Source of the DNA: Sphingomonadaceae bacterium
GTDB lineage: Bacteria > Pseudomonadota > Alphaproteobacteria > Sphingomonadales > Sphingomonadaceae
Direction of reading: 5' to 3'
NCBI GenBank assembly: GCA_029268145.1
Contig: JAJUHA010000019.1
Location: forward strand, 1 to 39,401
DNA length: 39,401 nt
A program made the position numbers and the translations under genes. Below the pieces are notes generated by a model. That model had not been told where the DNA came from, ran no database searches, and saw only the letters and a program-made list of their open reading frames with translations. Every line of letters begins with the position of its first letter. The first letter of the stretch is position 1. Positions 10,993 through 20,469 of the stretch are shown here, piece after piece.

Positions 10993-11280
10993 TCGGCAGA
11001 ACATCGGCGAATCCTCACCTGTCCGTCATGGCATGGGGCGAGGGAATCGGTGCACGCCTCGAGAGGCGGCATTGCTTCGTTTTGCCGCCAAGGAGGGCAC
11101 CCCTGCACCGCGTCACCGCCCGGGCGATCGCCGCGCTCGCAGCCTTCGGCGCCAGCACCGGCGCCGCCGGCTGCATCCCGCCTGACGCGACCGCCGGTCA
11201 CGCTGCCGGACGTGTCGGTCGGCTGCGCCGAGCGCACGCCGGCCGGGACTTCGGCGAGCCTGAGGGCCCGTGCGCTGGCC
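10993..11280. other. 288-bp stretch without a confident gene
   Basis: No confident gene is seen. On the plus strand AAGGAGG at 11090-11096 is a perfect ribosome-binding site, but no ATG, GTG or TTG follows at usable distance. The frame just after it reads like a lipoprotein signal (RAIAALAAFGASTGAAGC). It degrades within about 30 residues and runs into the antisense of the SDR gene. It may be the relic of a small lipoprotein gene. Confidence 0.25.
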
Positions 11281-12174
11281 TCAGCCGCCCGCCGCAAGCG
11301 CGACCTGCGCCTGTTGAGCGCCGGTCTCGGGCACCAGCTCGCCCGTCCGGTCGCGGATCTCGCCGATCCGGTCGCGCACCGTCTCGGGCGTCATGGCATC
11401 CGCCGGCACGTGGATGCCTCTCGTCAGCGTCACATGGGCGGCCTCGAAGCCGCCGCCGCCGGCGTTCAGCACCACGCCATTGGGCGCCTCCTCGCTCACG
11501 AGATAGAGGGCAGCCGGCGAGACCGTCTCCGGCCCCATCTTCGCGAGCAGCTGGGGCGGCAGCAGGTCTTCCGTCATCCGCGTCGCGGCAAGCGGGGCGA
11601 TGGTGTTCACCCGCACATCGTACTTGGCGCCCTCGAGCGCCAGCGTCTTCATGAGGCCGACGAGCCCGAGCTTGGCCGCCCCGTAATTGGCCTGGCCGAA
11701 GTTGCCGTAGAGGCCGGTCGACGAGGTCGTCATCAGGATGCGGCCATAGGCCTGCTCGCGCATCCGCTCCCACACCGCCTTGGTGCAGATGACGGAGCCC
11801 ATGAGATGCACCTCGAGGACGGCGCGGAAGTCCTCGATCGTCATCTTCGAGAAGGTCTTGTCGCGCAGGATCCCGGCATTGTTGATGAGGATGTCGATGC
11901 GCCCCCAGGCGGCGATCGCCCGCTCCACCATGTCGGCCACGCCCGACTCGTCGGTGACCGACGTGCCGTGGGCCATCGCCTCGCCGCCGGCGGCGCGGAT
12001 TTCCTCGACCACGGCTTCCGCCATGGCCGAGGAGCCGCCGGTGCCGTCGCGGCTGCCGCCAAGGTCGTTCACCACCAGCTTCGCGCCCCGGGCGGCGAGG
12101 TCGAGCGCGTAGCGCCGGCCAAGCCCCCCGCCGGCGCCGGTCACGATGGCAACCCGGTTGTCGAAACGGATCAT
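11281..12174 (-). CDS. SDR family dehydrogenase, 3-hydroxyacyl-CoA dehydrogenase type
   Basis: This 297-residue short-chain dehydrogenase/reductase has the Rossmann motif TGAGGGLGRRYALDLAARGA, NNAGILRDKTF, and the catalytic Ser-Tyr-Lys set in TTSSTGLYGNFGQANYGAAK. The long insertion after the first strand (VVNDLGGSRDGTG) and the NYGAAKLG block are typical of the dehydrogenase domain of peroxisomal multifunctional enzyme type 2 (HSD17B4), which oxidises 3-hydroxyacyl-CoA in beta-oxidation. Here it is a stand-alone protein with a 50-residue C-terminal extension (PETVRDRIGEIRDRTG and an Ala-rich end). It lies 63 bp downstream of phoB on the same strand, so read-through transcription is possible, but no functional tie with phosphate control is apparent. 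Confidence 0.85.
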   Translation of the reverse strand: MIRFDNRVAIVTGAGGGLGRRYALDLAARGAKLVVNDLGGSRDGTGGSSAMAEAVVEEIRAAGGEAMAHGTSVTDESGVADMVERAIAAWGRIDILINNAGILRDKTFSKMTIEDFRAVLEVHLMGSVICTKAVWERMREQAYGRILMTTSSTGLYGNFGQANYGAAKLGLVGLMKTLALEGAKYDVRVNTIAPLAATRMTEDLLPPQLLAKMGPETVSPAALYLVSEEAPNGVVLNAGGGGFEAAHVTLTRGIHVPADAMTPETVRDRIGEIRDRTGELVPETGAQQAQVALAAGG

Positions 12175-12237
12175 CCTTCACCCCTTCGGCTGTTCGTCGA
12201 CGCGGCCATAGGCGGCCGGCGTCGCTGCCGGAAGGGG

Positions 12238-12969
12238 TCAGTGGCCGGCGTTGGCCATCGGCGTTGCCGCCGCGATCGCCAGGCCGTCGGCATCGAGCGC
12301 ATAGCCCGCCGAGCGCACGGTGCGGATGAGGTCGGGCAGATCGTCGCCGTTGATCGCCTTCCGCAGGCGCCGGATGTGGACGTCGACGGTGCGCTGCTCG
12401 ACATAGACGTCGCGGCCCCACACCGCGTCGAGCAGCTGCTCGCGGCTGAACACCCGGCCCGGATGCTCGAGGAAGTGCCGCAGCAGCCGGAACTCGGTCG
12501 GGCCGAGCTGCACGGGCGCGCCATCGCGCGTCACCTTGTGGGCGGTCGTGTCCATGACGAGTCCGCCATATTCGAGGGTCCCGCCCGAAAGCGCCGGCCG
12601 CAGCCGCCGCAGCAGGGCCCGCACCCGGGCGACCAGTTCGCGCGGGCTGAAGGGCTTGGTCACATAGTCGTCGGCGCCGGTCTCGAGGCCGCGCACCCGG
12701 TCCCCCTCCTCGGCGCGCGCAGTCAGCATGATGATGGGCAGCCCCGCCGTCTCGGGCTCGCGCCGCAGCCGCCGGCAGACCTCGATGCCCGAGAGGTTGG
12801 CGATCATCCAGTCGAGGACGACGATGTCGGGCCGCTCCTCCTCGGCCATGACGAGCGCCTCCTCGCCATCGTGGGTGGAGATCACCTCGAAGCCCTCCTT
12901 GTCGAGATTGTAGCGGACAAGCTCGACGAGGTTGCTGTCATCTTCGACGAGCAGGATCTTGGCGCGCAT
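12238..12969 (-). CDS. phoB: phosphate regulon response regulator PhoB
   Basis: This 243-residue OmpR-type response regulator activates phosphate-starvation genes when phosphorylated by PhoR. The receiver domain has the acidic pair at residues 9-11, the phosphoacceptor Asp53 in VVLDWM and the Lys in YVTKPFSPREL. The C-terminal winged-helix domain has LGPTEFRLLRHFLEHPG and RTVDVHIRRLRKAI. It carries about 13 residues beyond the usual end (Ala-rich, ending NAGH). It starts 8 bp after the phoU stop, so the two are translated from one message. Confidence 0.95.
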   Translation of the reverse strand: MRAKILLVEDDSNLVELVRYNLDKEGFEVISTHDGEEALVMAEEERPDIVVLDWMIANLSGIEVCRRLRREPETAGLPIIMLTARAEEGDRVRGLETGADDYVTKPFSPRELVARVRALLRRLRPALSGGTLEYGGLVMDTTAHKVTRDGAPVQLGPTEFRLLRHFLEHPGRVFSREQLLDAVWGRDVYVEQRTVDVHIRRLRKAINGDDLPDLIRTVRSAGYALDADGLAIAAATPMANAGH

Positions 12970-12977
12970 GGGTCACC

Positions 12978-13706
12978 TCAGGGCTGGTCGGGGTTGCGTT
13001 CGGTGTAGAGGGGCGTGCGGTCGGCCTTGGGCCGCTCGACAAGATGCTGGCCGGTCACCTGGAAATGCACCATCTCGGCAATGTTCGTCGCATGGTCGCC
13101 GATCCGCTCCAGGTTCTTGGCGATGAACAGCAGGTGCGCCGAGGGCGTGATGTGGTGCGGGTTCTCCATCATGTAGGTGAGGAGCGACCGGAACAGCGAA
13201 TTGTAGAGGTCGTCGACCGAGGTGTCGCGCATCATCACATCGATCGAGAGCCGCGCGTCCCGCTCGACATAGGCGTCGAGCGCGTCCTTCAGCATCGACG
13301 CGGCCAGCCGCCCCATCTCGGGAATGATGGCCACCGGCTGCACGGGTGCTGCCGCTGCCATGGAGGAGGCGCGCTTGCCGATGTTCTTGGCATAGTCGCC
13401 GATCCGCTCGATGATGGCCGAGATCTTGAGGGCGGCGACCAGCTCGCGCAGGCCATCGGCCATCGGGGCGTGCCGGGCGATGATGGAGACCGCCATCGCC
13501 TCGGCCTCGCCCTCCAGCCGGTCGAGCTCGGCATCGTCCTCGGCGACCTTGAGGCCGAGGTCGCCGTCGCGGCGCACCAGGGCATCGATGGCGCTTGCGA
13601 TCTGCGCTTCGGCAAGCCCGCCCATCTGCGAGACGAGCGTGCGGAGCTCGTCGATCTCCTCGGCGAAGGACCTGGCCCCGTTGGGGCGCTCGGGCTCGCT
13701 TGCCAT
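12978..13706 (-). CDS. phoU: phosphate signalling complex protein PhoU
   Basis: This 242-residue, all-helical PhoU consists of two three-helix repeats. The conserved metal-cluster motifs are visible: ISAIIERIGDYAKNIGKRA in the first repeat and LLFIAKNLERIGDHATNIAE in the second. PhoU links the Pst transporter to PhoR and keeps the Pho regulon off in high phosphate. Here it is followed immediately by phoB and preceded by a 308-bp region with a candidate Pho box. The Pst transporter genes normally upstream are absent. Confidence 0.95.
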   Translation of the reverse strand: MASEPERPNGARSFAEEIDELRTLVSQMGGLAEAQIASAIDALVRRDGDLGLKVAEDDAELDRLEGEAEAMAVSIIARHAPMADGLRELVAALKISAIIERIGDYAKNIGKRASSMAAAAPVQPVAIIPEMGRLAASMLKDALDAYVERDARLSIDVMMRDTSVDDLYNSLFRSLLTYMMENPHHITPSAHLLFIAKNLERIGDHATNIAEMVHFQVTGQHLVERPKADRTPLYTERNPDQP

Positions 13707-14014
13707 CAGCCCTGGCCCATGGCCGCGAACACGGAGCCGGCGCAGCCGGCGGCCCCCGGCATCCCGGCCCGGCCGCGCATGCGCCCGGCCGCAGCCGCCA
13801 CCCTCGTGCGCCCCGGTCCGGCGCGCCGGGCGCGCACCACCCCCGCCGTCACGCTGGCCAAGACCGCACCTTTCGTCCTGTCATCTGCCGGGCCCTTTCG
13901 CATCCGCTGCATCTCCGGCGCTGCCATGCCCTAGGCCGCGCCTGTTGGCCCCATGTTACAGTTTCATTGCGAAATCATGACGCCGCCCGGAGGCGTCCAG
14001 CCGGGAACGGCCGG
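13707..14014. other. phoR-phoU intergenic region where pst genes are expected
   Basis: This 308-bp stretch replaces the pstSCAB genes that usually separate phoR from phoU. The only minus frame of note (13706-13927, 73 residues) is Arg/Gly/Ala-rich, has a poor ribosome-binding site and no resemblance to the PstB C-terminus. Its stop overlaps the phoU start as TGATG, but I do not call it a gene. No Pst remnant is recognisable. Confidence 0.6.
13951..13983 (-). promoter_or_regulatory. candidate PhoB box upstream of phoU
   Basis: On the minus strand three half-sites stand exactly 11 bp apart: GCGTCAT, TCGCAAT and CTGTAAC, each followed by an A/T-leaning 4-base spacer. The first and third match the Pho-box half-site CTGTCAT at 5 of 7 positions and the middle one at 3 of 7. 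The 11-bp helical phasing is the hallmark of PhoB sites. It lies 32 bp after the phoR stop and 245 bp before phoU. Confidence 0.5.
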
Positions 14015-15334
14015 TCAGGGCTCGCGGCGAAGCTCCAGCCGTGCCGGCTGGGCTGGCGCCACCGCGGAAGGCGAGGCGGCTGCCTCGGGCTCCGCCGGCT
14101 CGATCCGCTTCGGCACCACCGGAAGCGTGAAGGACACGGTGGTGCCCTCGCCCTGCCGGCTGGTGATCTCGAGCCGGCCGCGGTGCCGTTCGACGATGTG
14201 CTTGACGATGGCGAGGCCCAGCCCGGTTCCGCCCATCGAGCGCGACCGGCCGGTGTCGACCCGGTAGAAGCGTTCGGTCAGCCGCGGCAGATGCTCGGGC
14301 GCGATGCCGTCGCCCGCATCCTCCACGCTCACCCGCACCATCTCGTCCATCCGCGCGCTTCCCGCGACAAGCGCCGCCGACAGCCGGATGGGCGTGCCCG
14401 AATGGCCGTATTTCAGGGAGTTCGAGACCAGGTTGTGCAGCACCTGGAGGATCTGGTCGCGGTCGCCGATGACCTGGGGCAGGCCATCCGCGACCTCGAT
14501 GAGCAGGCGCCGGCCATCGGCCTCCAGCCGCATCGCGAGCGTCTTGCCGACATCCGCGAGCAGTGGTGGCAGGTCGAGCGGGGCCTGCGGCCGGACATAT
14601 TTGTCGAGCTCGATCCGAGACAGCGACAGGAGATCGTCGATGAGCCGGCTCATCCGCCCCGACTCCCGCGCCATGATCTCGAGGAACCGCCGCCGCGCCG
14701 GCTCGTCCTCGGCGGCCGGCCCGAGCAGGGTCTCGATGAAGCCGGAGATGTTGGCGAGCGGGGTCCTGAGCTCGTGGCTGGCATTGGCGACGAAGTCGGC
14801 GCGCATCCGCTCGGCCACGCGCGCCTGGGTGATGTCGGTGAAGGTGACGAGGTGGCGCCCGTCGCCCAGCGCCACGGCGCGGACGCGGAAGGCGCCATCG
14901 GCATGGCCCAGCGCGCCCACTTCCCGGATTGCCGGGCTGTCGCCCGCCATGGCGCTGCGGATGGCATCGAGCACGGCCGGGTGACGCACCGACTGGCGCA
15001 CGTCGGCGCTCCCCACCCGCGGGCCGAACAGCTGCCGCGCCTGCGGGTTGGCGGCCACCGCCCGCCAGCTTCCCAGCACCACCAGCGCCGGATCGGGCAG
15101 CGCGTCGATGCCCACATGGTCGGACGGAGGCAGGCGTTCGCTGGCCTTCGTCACCTCGCCCTCTTGCTCCTGCCGCGCGGCACCGCCCGGCGGGTAGCGA
15201 ATCAGTGTGACAGCCAGAAGAAGGACCCACGCACCGAGCGCCAGCCCCGCCACGGCGAGGGGGGTCAGGCCCTGGGCCAGCGCGAGGAGCGCCGTGGCGA
15301 CTGCGCCCGCAACTGGCAGGACCTTCCGCAGCAT
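14015..15334 (-). CDS. phoR: phosphate regulon sensor histidine kinase PhoR
   Basis: This 439-residue membrane kinase phosphorylates PhoB. The N-terminus has two closely spaced hydrophobic segments (residues about 5-45) with almost no periplasmic loop, as is usual for PhoR. A PAS domain follows (PDPALVVL to FTDITQARV), then the H-box with the phospho-histidine in NASHELRTPLANI, the N-box NLVSNSLKYG, and the ATP-lid glycines in DAGDGIAPEHL and GGTGLGLAIVKHI. The ATG at 15334 is chosen because it gives the membrane anchor; the frame is open further upstream, but that part is antisense to the next gene. The C-terminal 30 residues are Pro/Ala/Glu-rich and not conserved. Upstream neighbours are unrelated to phosphate. 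Confidence 0.92.
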   Translation of the reverse strand: MLRKVLPVAGAVATALLALAQGLTPLAVAGLALGAWVLLLAVTLIRYPPGGAARQEQEGEVTKASERLPPSDHVGIDALPDPALVVLGSWRAVAANPQARQLFGPRVGSADVRQSVRHPAVLDAIRSAMAGDSPAIREVGALGHADGAFRVRAVALGDGRHLVTFTDITQARVAERMRADFVANASHELRTPLANISGFIETLLGPAAEDEPARRRFLEIMARESGRMSRLIDDLLSLSRIELDKYVRPQAPLDLPPLLADVGKTLAMRLEADGRRLLIEVADGLPQVIGDRDQILQVLHNLVSNSLKYGHSGTPIRLSAALVAGSARMDEMVRVSVEDAGDGIAPEHLPRLTERFYRVDTGRSRSMGGTGLGLAIVKHIVERHRGRLEITSRQGEGTTVSFTLPVVPKRIEPAEPEAAASPSAVAPAQPARLELRREP

Positions 15335-15423
15335 CGCCGCGAGCCTAGGGCGGCCGCGCGAGGCCGGCAACCCTTGCTGGCCACCCTCGCCGGCAATCCT
15401 CGCCGGCCGCCCAGGCCCGGCGG

Positions 15424-16167
15424 TCAATCGCGGCTGAGCGTTTCCAGCTCGTACCAGGTCGCCATGTCGCCGCCCACGCCGCCCCGCACGAACAGCCGGT
15501 CCGGATCCGCCGTCACCCAGAGGTCGTAGGGAGGGTGCGGCGTGCCGCCCATGCCTGGCCCCTCGTCGTCGACGAAGCGGAAATGGTGGCAGGCGAAGCG
15601 CCCGGCCGGGCATTCGGCCTCCGCGTCTCCCACATATTCGAGACCGATCCGGACCTCGGCCACCATCGGCGGGGTGGCACCGCGATGGTCCGGCGAGGGA
15701 AGCAGCACCCGGATCCGCCGCCGGTGCGGGCCGCGGGCCACGTCCATGCACCTCGTCAGATAGGCGTCGCCGGCGATCGGGTGGGTGCCGAACCCGTCGA
15801 GCCCCTCGCCTATGGGCATCACCTGCTCCAGCCGGCCGATCGCGGGGCCGTGGCTCCGGCAGGAGACCGTGCCCGCCGCCCAGTCGAAGGCGACGAGACC
15901 CGAGCCCATGAAGGCCCCGCCGACATCGAGCCTGACGAGACAGTCGAACGGCCGGCCGTTCGCGTCGAGCGAGTAGATGATGTGGCGGAGCACCACGGGC
16001 TCGGGCTCGGCGATCTCGCAGCGCGCCTGCAGCGTCACCCGCCCGTCGGCGTGGTGGGTGAAGGTGAAATCCTCGCGGCCACGCCACGCGCCCGCGTGGC
16101 CGGGCTTGCTGCTGGTGTAGCGGATGCGGCCGGCAACGGTGCGGTGCGGCATCCGCCAGCCGCTCAT
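15424..16167 (-). CDS. conserved protein of unknown function (247 aa)
   Basis: I do not recognise the family. The sequence is rich in beta-strand patterns (VAGRIRYTSSKPG, DFTFTHHADGRVTL, YELETLSRD at the end) with no signal peptide and no membrane segment. Several His/Cys residues are spread along it (FTHH, RFACHHFRF, TRCMD). Beta-rich proteins like this are often lipid- or ligand-binding, but nothing here proves it. The ATG at 16167 overlaps the stop of the upstream SDR by 4 bp (ATGA), so the two are translationally coupled and likely act in the same step. Confidence 0.75.
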   Translation of the reverse strand: MSGWRMPHRTVAGRIRYTSSKPGHAGAWRGREDFTFTHHADGRVTLQARCEIAEPEPVVLRHIIYSLDANGRPFDCLVRLDVGGAFMGSGLVAFDWAAGTVSCRSHGPAIGRLEQVMPIGEGLDGFGTHPIAGDAYLTRCMDVARGPHRRRIRVLLPSPDHRGATPPMVAEVRIGLEYVGDAEAECPAGRFACHHFRFVDDEGPGMGGTPHPPYDLWVTADPDRLFVRGGVGGDMATWYELETLSRD

Positions 16168-16976
16168 GCCGCCGCCTTCCCGAATTTCGCGACGACGGCA
16201 GCGCCAATCCGCTCCATGAGGTCGAACAGCCCCTCGGGATCGTTCCGCTTCAAGTCGAGGAGCGCCATCTCCATCCCGCCCGCCGCGCCCACCGGGATCT
16301 CGCGCGCACCGCGGGCAAGCCCGTCGAGGATGATGGCCGCCGCCTCGTCCGCGCTGATGCCCTGGTCCACCTCGTCCGCGCCCTCGCCGCGGGGCGTGCC
16401 GTCGGCGGTCAGCGCCCGCGTCGCGATGGGCGTTGCCACATAGCCCGGCACGATGGTCGAGACCCGGATGCCCCGGTGCGCCACTTCGGTCCTGAGCGCG
16501 TCGAAGAAGCCCATGACCGCATGCTTGGCGGCACAATAGCCGGTGCGCTGCGGCGAGCCGACCTTGCCGGCCACGCTGGCCACCACCGCGATGTGCCCCC
16601 CGCCCCGCGCCAGCATCTGCGGCAGCACCAGCTTGGTGAGCGCGACCGGCGCGAAGAAGTCGACATCCATGAGGGTCCGATAGACTTGGAGGTCGGTGTC
16701 CTCGGCGAGGCTGCGCTGCGAGATGCCGGCGTTGTTGACGAGGAGATCGACCCGGCCGGCGCGTTCGGCGATGGCGGGGAGCGCGGCGAAGTCGGTCGCC
16801 TCGAAGGGGAGAAGCTCGGCATTGCCGCCGGCCACTTCGGCCACGGCCTCGAGCGCGGCGATCTTCCGGCCCGAGAGGATGAGCTCGGCGCCGGCCCGGC
16901 CGAAGGCCTTGGCCAGGCCCGCGCCGATGCCGGAGGAAGCCCCCGTCACCCACACCCGCTGTCCGGCGAACGCCAT
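16164..16976 (-). CDS. SDR family NAD(P)-dependent oxidoreductase
   Basis: This 270-residue classical SDR has the cofactor motif VTGASSGIGAGLAKAF, NNAGISQRS, and the catalytic Ser-Tyr-Lys in VASVAGKVGSPQRTGYCAAKHAV, followed by VSTIVPGYVATPI. It resembles the DHRS7-like membrane-side short-chain reductases, but the substrate is unknown. The start ATG at 16976 overlaps the NnrU stop (TGATG), and its own stop overlaps the next gene's start. Together NnrU-SDR-unknown form a coupled three-gene unit. Confidence 0.88.
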   Translation of the reverse strand: MAFAGQRVWVTGASSGIGAGLAKAFGRAGAELILSGRKIAALEAVAEVAGGNAELLPFEATDFAALPAIAERAGRVDLLVNNAGISQRSLAEDTDLQVYRTLMDVDFFAPVALTKLVLPQMLARGGGHIAVVASVAGKVGSPQRTGYCAAKHAVMGFFDALRTEVAHRGIRVSTIVPGYVATPIATRALTADGTPRGEGADEVDQGISADEAAAIILDGLARGAREIPVGAAGGMEMALLDLKRNDPEGLFDLMERIGAAVVAKFGKAAA

Positions 16977-17671
16977 CAGACGAACTGCCAGATGCCGACC
17001 ATCGGCGCTGCCATGAGGCTCGGGTGGAGGAAGGTCATGACCAGCCAGAAGAGGATCCCGCCCACGAGCGGCACGACGCCCGGCCACAGGGCGGAGACGG
17101 GCTGCCTGCCGGTCACGATCGCGCCGAAGGGCAGGAAGCTGGTGCGCGCGGCATACATCCTCCAGTCGGCGCCGAGCTGGCGCGCCTTCTTCCCGTCCTG
17201 GAAGGCGGCCCCGACGAGCGCCAGCGCGCCAATGCCGGCGGCCAGCACCAGCGTCGGCAGGTCGCCCGCCAGCCAGCCATGGACGATCGCCCACAGCGCG
17301 AACGCCCACATCATCGGGTGCCGCGTCCAGCGCAGCACGCCGCGCGGCCCCTCGTTGCCCGGCCGCTGCGGCACCCCGGCGAGCGCGCGGTTGGCGGGAG
17401 TGAGCGAGCCGACGAACAGGATCGCGGCGAGCAGCATGAGGAAGTTCGCGGCGTGGAAGGCGCCGGTTCCTGCCGTCCACAGCAGCGCATCCTCGGGAAG
17501 CCCCTTGTAGGCCTGGATCGCGGCGACGAGGAGCGCGAGCGAGAGGAGCGAATAGCCGATCCGGAAGCCGTTCTCGCCCAGCCGGGCGACGAGGCCGTCG
17601 CGCAGCGGCGGGGTGGCAAGCCCGATGTGGGTGACGACGAACGCCGCCATCAGCAGGATGAAGAGCCCCAT
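16976..17671 (-). CDS. NnrU family membrane protein
   Basis: This 231-residue integral membrane protein has about six hydrophobic segments (FILLMAAFVVTHIGLAT, LLSLALLVAAIQAY, FLMLLAAILFVGSL, WAFALWAIVHGWLAG, LVLAAGIGALALVGAAF, VVPLVGGILFWLVMTFL). The RHPMMWAF motif and HxxW residues are characteristic of the NnrU/isoprenylcysteine-methyltransferase-like fold. NnrU was named for nitric-oxide metabolism, but most family members lie away from denitrification genes, as here. The function is undefined. Confidence 0.85.
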   Translation of the reverse strand: MGLFILLMAAFVVTHIGLATPPLRDGLVARLGENGFRIGYSLLSLALLVAAIQAYKGLPEDALLWTAGTGAFHAANFLMLLAAILFVGSLTPANRALAGVPQRPGNEGPRGVLRWTRHPMMWAFALWAIVHGWLAGDLPTLVLAAGIGALALVGAAFQDGKKARQLGADWRMYAARTSFLPFGAIVTGRQPVSALWPGVVPLVGGILFWLVMTFLHPSLMAAPMVGIWQFV

Positions 17672-17734
17672 CGCCTCCCTTCCGCGTCCCTCGCGCGTCC
17701 TTCTGCCAGCCCGCGCCGGCCGGCGAAAGCCCCT

Positions 17735-19038
17735 TCAGCGGGTCCAGGCCTTCGGCAGGCCGGTGTCGGGCTGGCCGGGCAGGTAGCGCCGCGCCAGCCT
17801 GGTCTGCCGGCTCTCCATCGGCTGGCTCCTTCCGCCGATGAAGACCGCCTCGGGGGCCGAGGAAAGCTCGAGCGGATCGCCTGACCAGATGACGACGTCG
17901 GCGCGCGCGCCGGCGGCAAGCCGGCCCATGTCGGAAAGGCCGAAGATCTCGGCCGGTGCCCGGCTGATCGCGGCGAAGGCCTGGTCCCAGCTGAGCCCGA
18001 CGCCCCCGGGCAGCCGGCCCTGCGCCACCATGTTGCCGGCATATTGCGGCAGCAGGCGCGGCTGGAAGCTGGCGTCGAGATCGGGCGTGCCGAGCGCCAC
18101 CTTCACGCCGGCGGCCACCATCCGCCCGACGTTCGACATGGTCGCGCCCACCGTCTCGAACCGGCCCGGCAGATTCTCCATGCCGAGCGCGATGACGGGC
18201 ACATTGGCCCGCGCCAGCTCGTCGGCGACGATCCAGCCCTCGGTCGCCTCCACCAGCACCAGCCGGATGCCGGGATAGCGGGCGCGGAGGGTGAGCACCT
18301 GGCGGATGTCGGCGGCCTTGTTGACCCTGACCAGCAGCGGCTGCGCACCGGTCAGCACCGGCACCAGCGCCTCGGCATCGTCGCGGGTGACGCGCAAGTC
18401 GCGGTGCTGGTCCCGCATGGGCGAGACGAGGCCGGTCCGCAGGCGCTGCGCCTCGTCGAGCGCGTTCAGGATCTCGGCCCAGGCGGCCGGCCGGCTGCCG
18501 CCGGCGATGCGGCTTCCCAGCTCGCCATAGGCGACATGCTGGAAGGCGCGCGCCCGGATCGGCGCGCGCTCGCCCTCGCCGAGGCTGATGATCGCGCCCT
18601 GCCCGGCAAAGAGGGTGCGCCCCGGGAACGGCGCCGTCACCGCCGCCGTCACCCCCTCGATCCGGGTGACGGCGATCGCCGTCTCGTCGGGGTCGAGACC
18701 GGTTTCCAGCGCGAGCGCGGCCGAGGCAGGCGCCGTCCGCGCCACCGTCTCGTTGGCCTCGTCGACGGCATGGACCTCGACCGCACCGAGCTGCGAGATC
18801 CCGGCGACGATGCCGGGCGTCACCCACTTGCCCGCCGCGTCGATGCGCCGGTAGCCCTCGGGCACCGCGGCGCCCGCCGGCAGCACGGCCTCCACCCGCC
18901 CGCCGGAGAGGAGGACCGTGCCGCCCTCGACCGGCGCACCCGTGTTGGTGACGACGCGTCCGCCGGCAATCGCCAGCCGCTCCTGCGCCACCGTCGGCGC
19001 GGCGAGGAGAAGGGCCAGCGCAACAGCGAGAAGGCGCC

Positions 19039-19042
<4 letters not shown>
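17735..19042 (-). CDS. amidohydrolase-family protein with degenerate metal site
   Basis: This 435-residue protein has a signal peptide (MRRLLAVALALLLAAPTVAQ). It has the two-part beta-sandwich plus TIM-barrel layout of metal-dependent amidohydrolases, including the C-terminal AAGARADVVIWSGDPL block. The position that should read PGIIDxHxH reads PGIVAGISQLG (residues 76-86): the aspartate and both metal-binding histidines are replaced. The usual C-terminal barrel aspartate region reads LGTPDLDAS. It therefore looks like a non-catalytic or altered-metal paralogue. Its ATG overlaps the stop of the intact amidohydrolase upstream (ATGA), so the pair is co-translated and may form a heteromer. Its start at 19042 is set by that overlap and the signal peptide. 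Confidence 0.88.

Positions 19043-20465
<1,423 letters not shown>

Positions 20466-20469
<4 letters not shown>

Noticed and set aside
13706..13927. 73-residue minus-strand frame ending in a TGATG overlap with phoU
   Set aside because: Poor ribosome-binding site, low-complexity Arg/Gly/Ala composition and no resemblance to PstB; kept only as a note in the intergenic entry.
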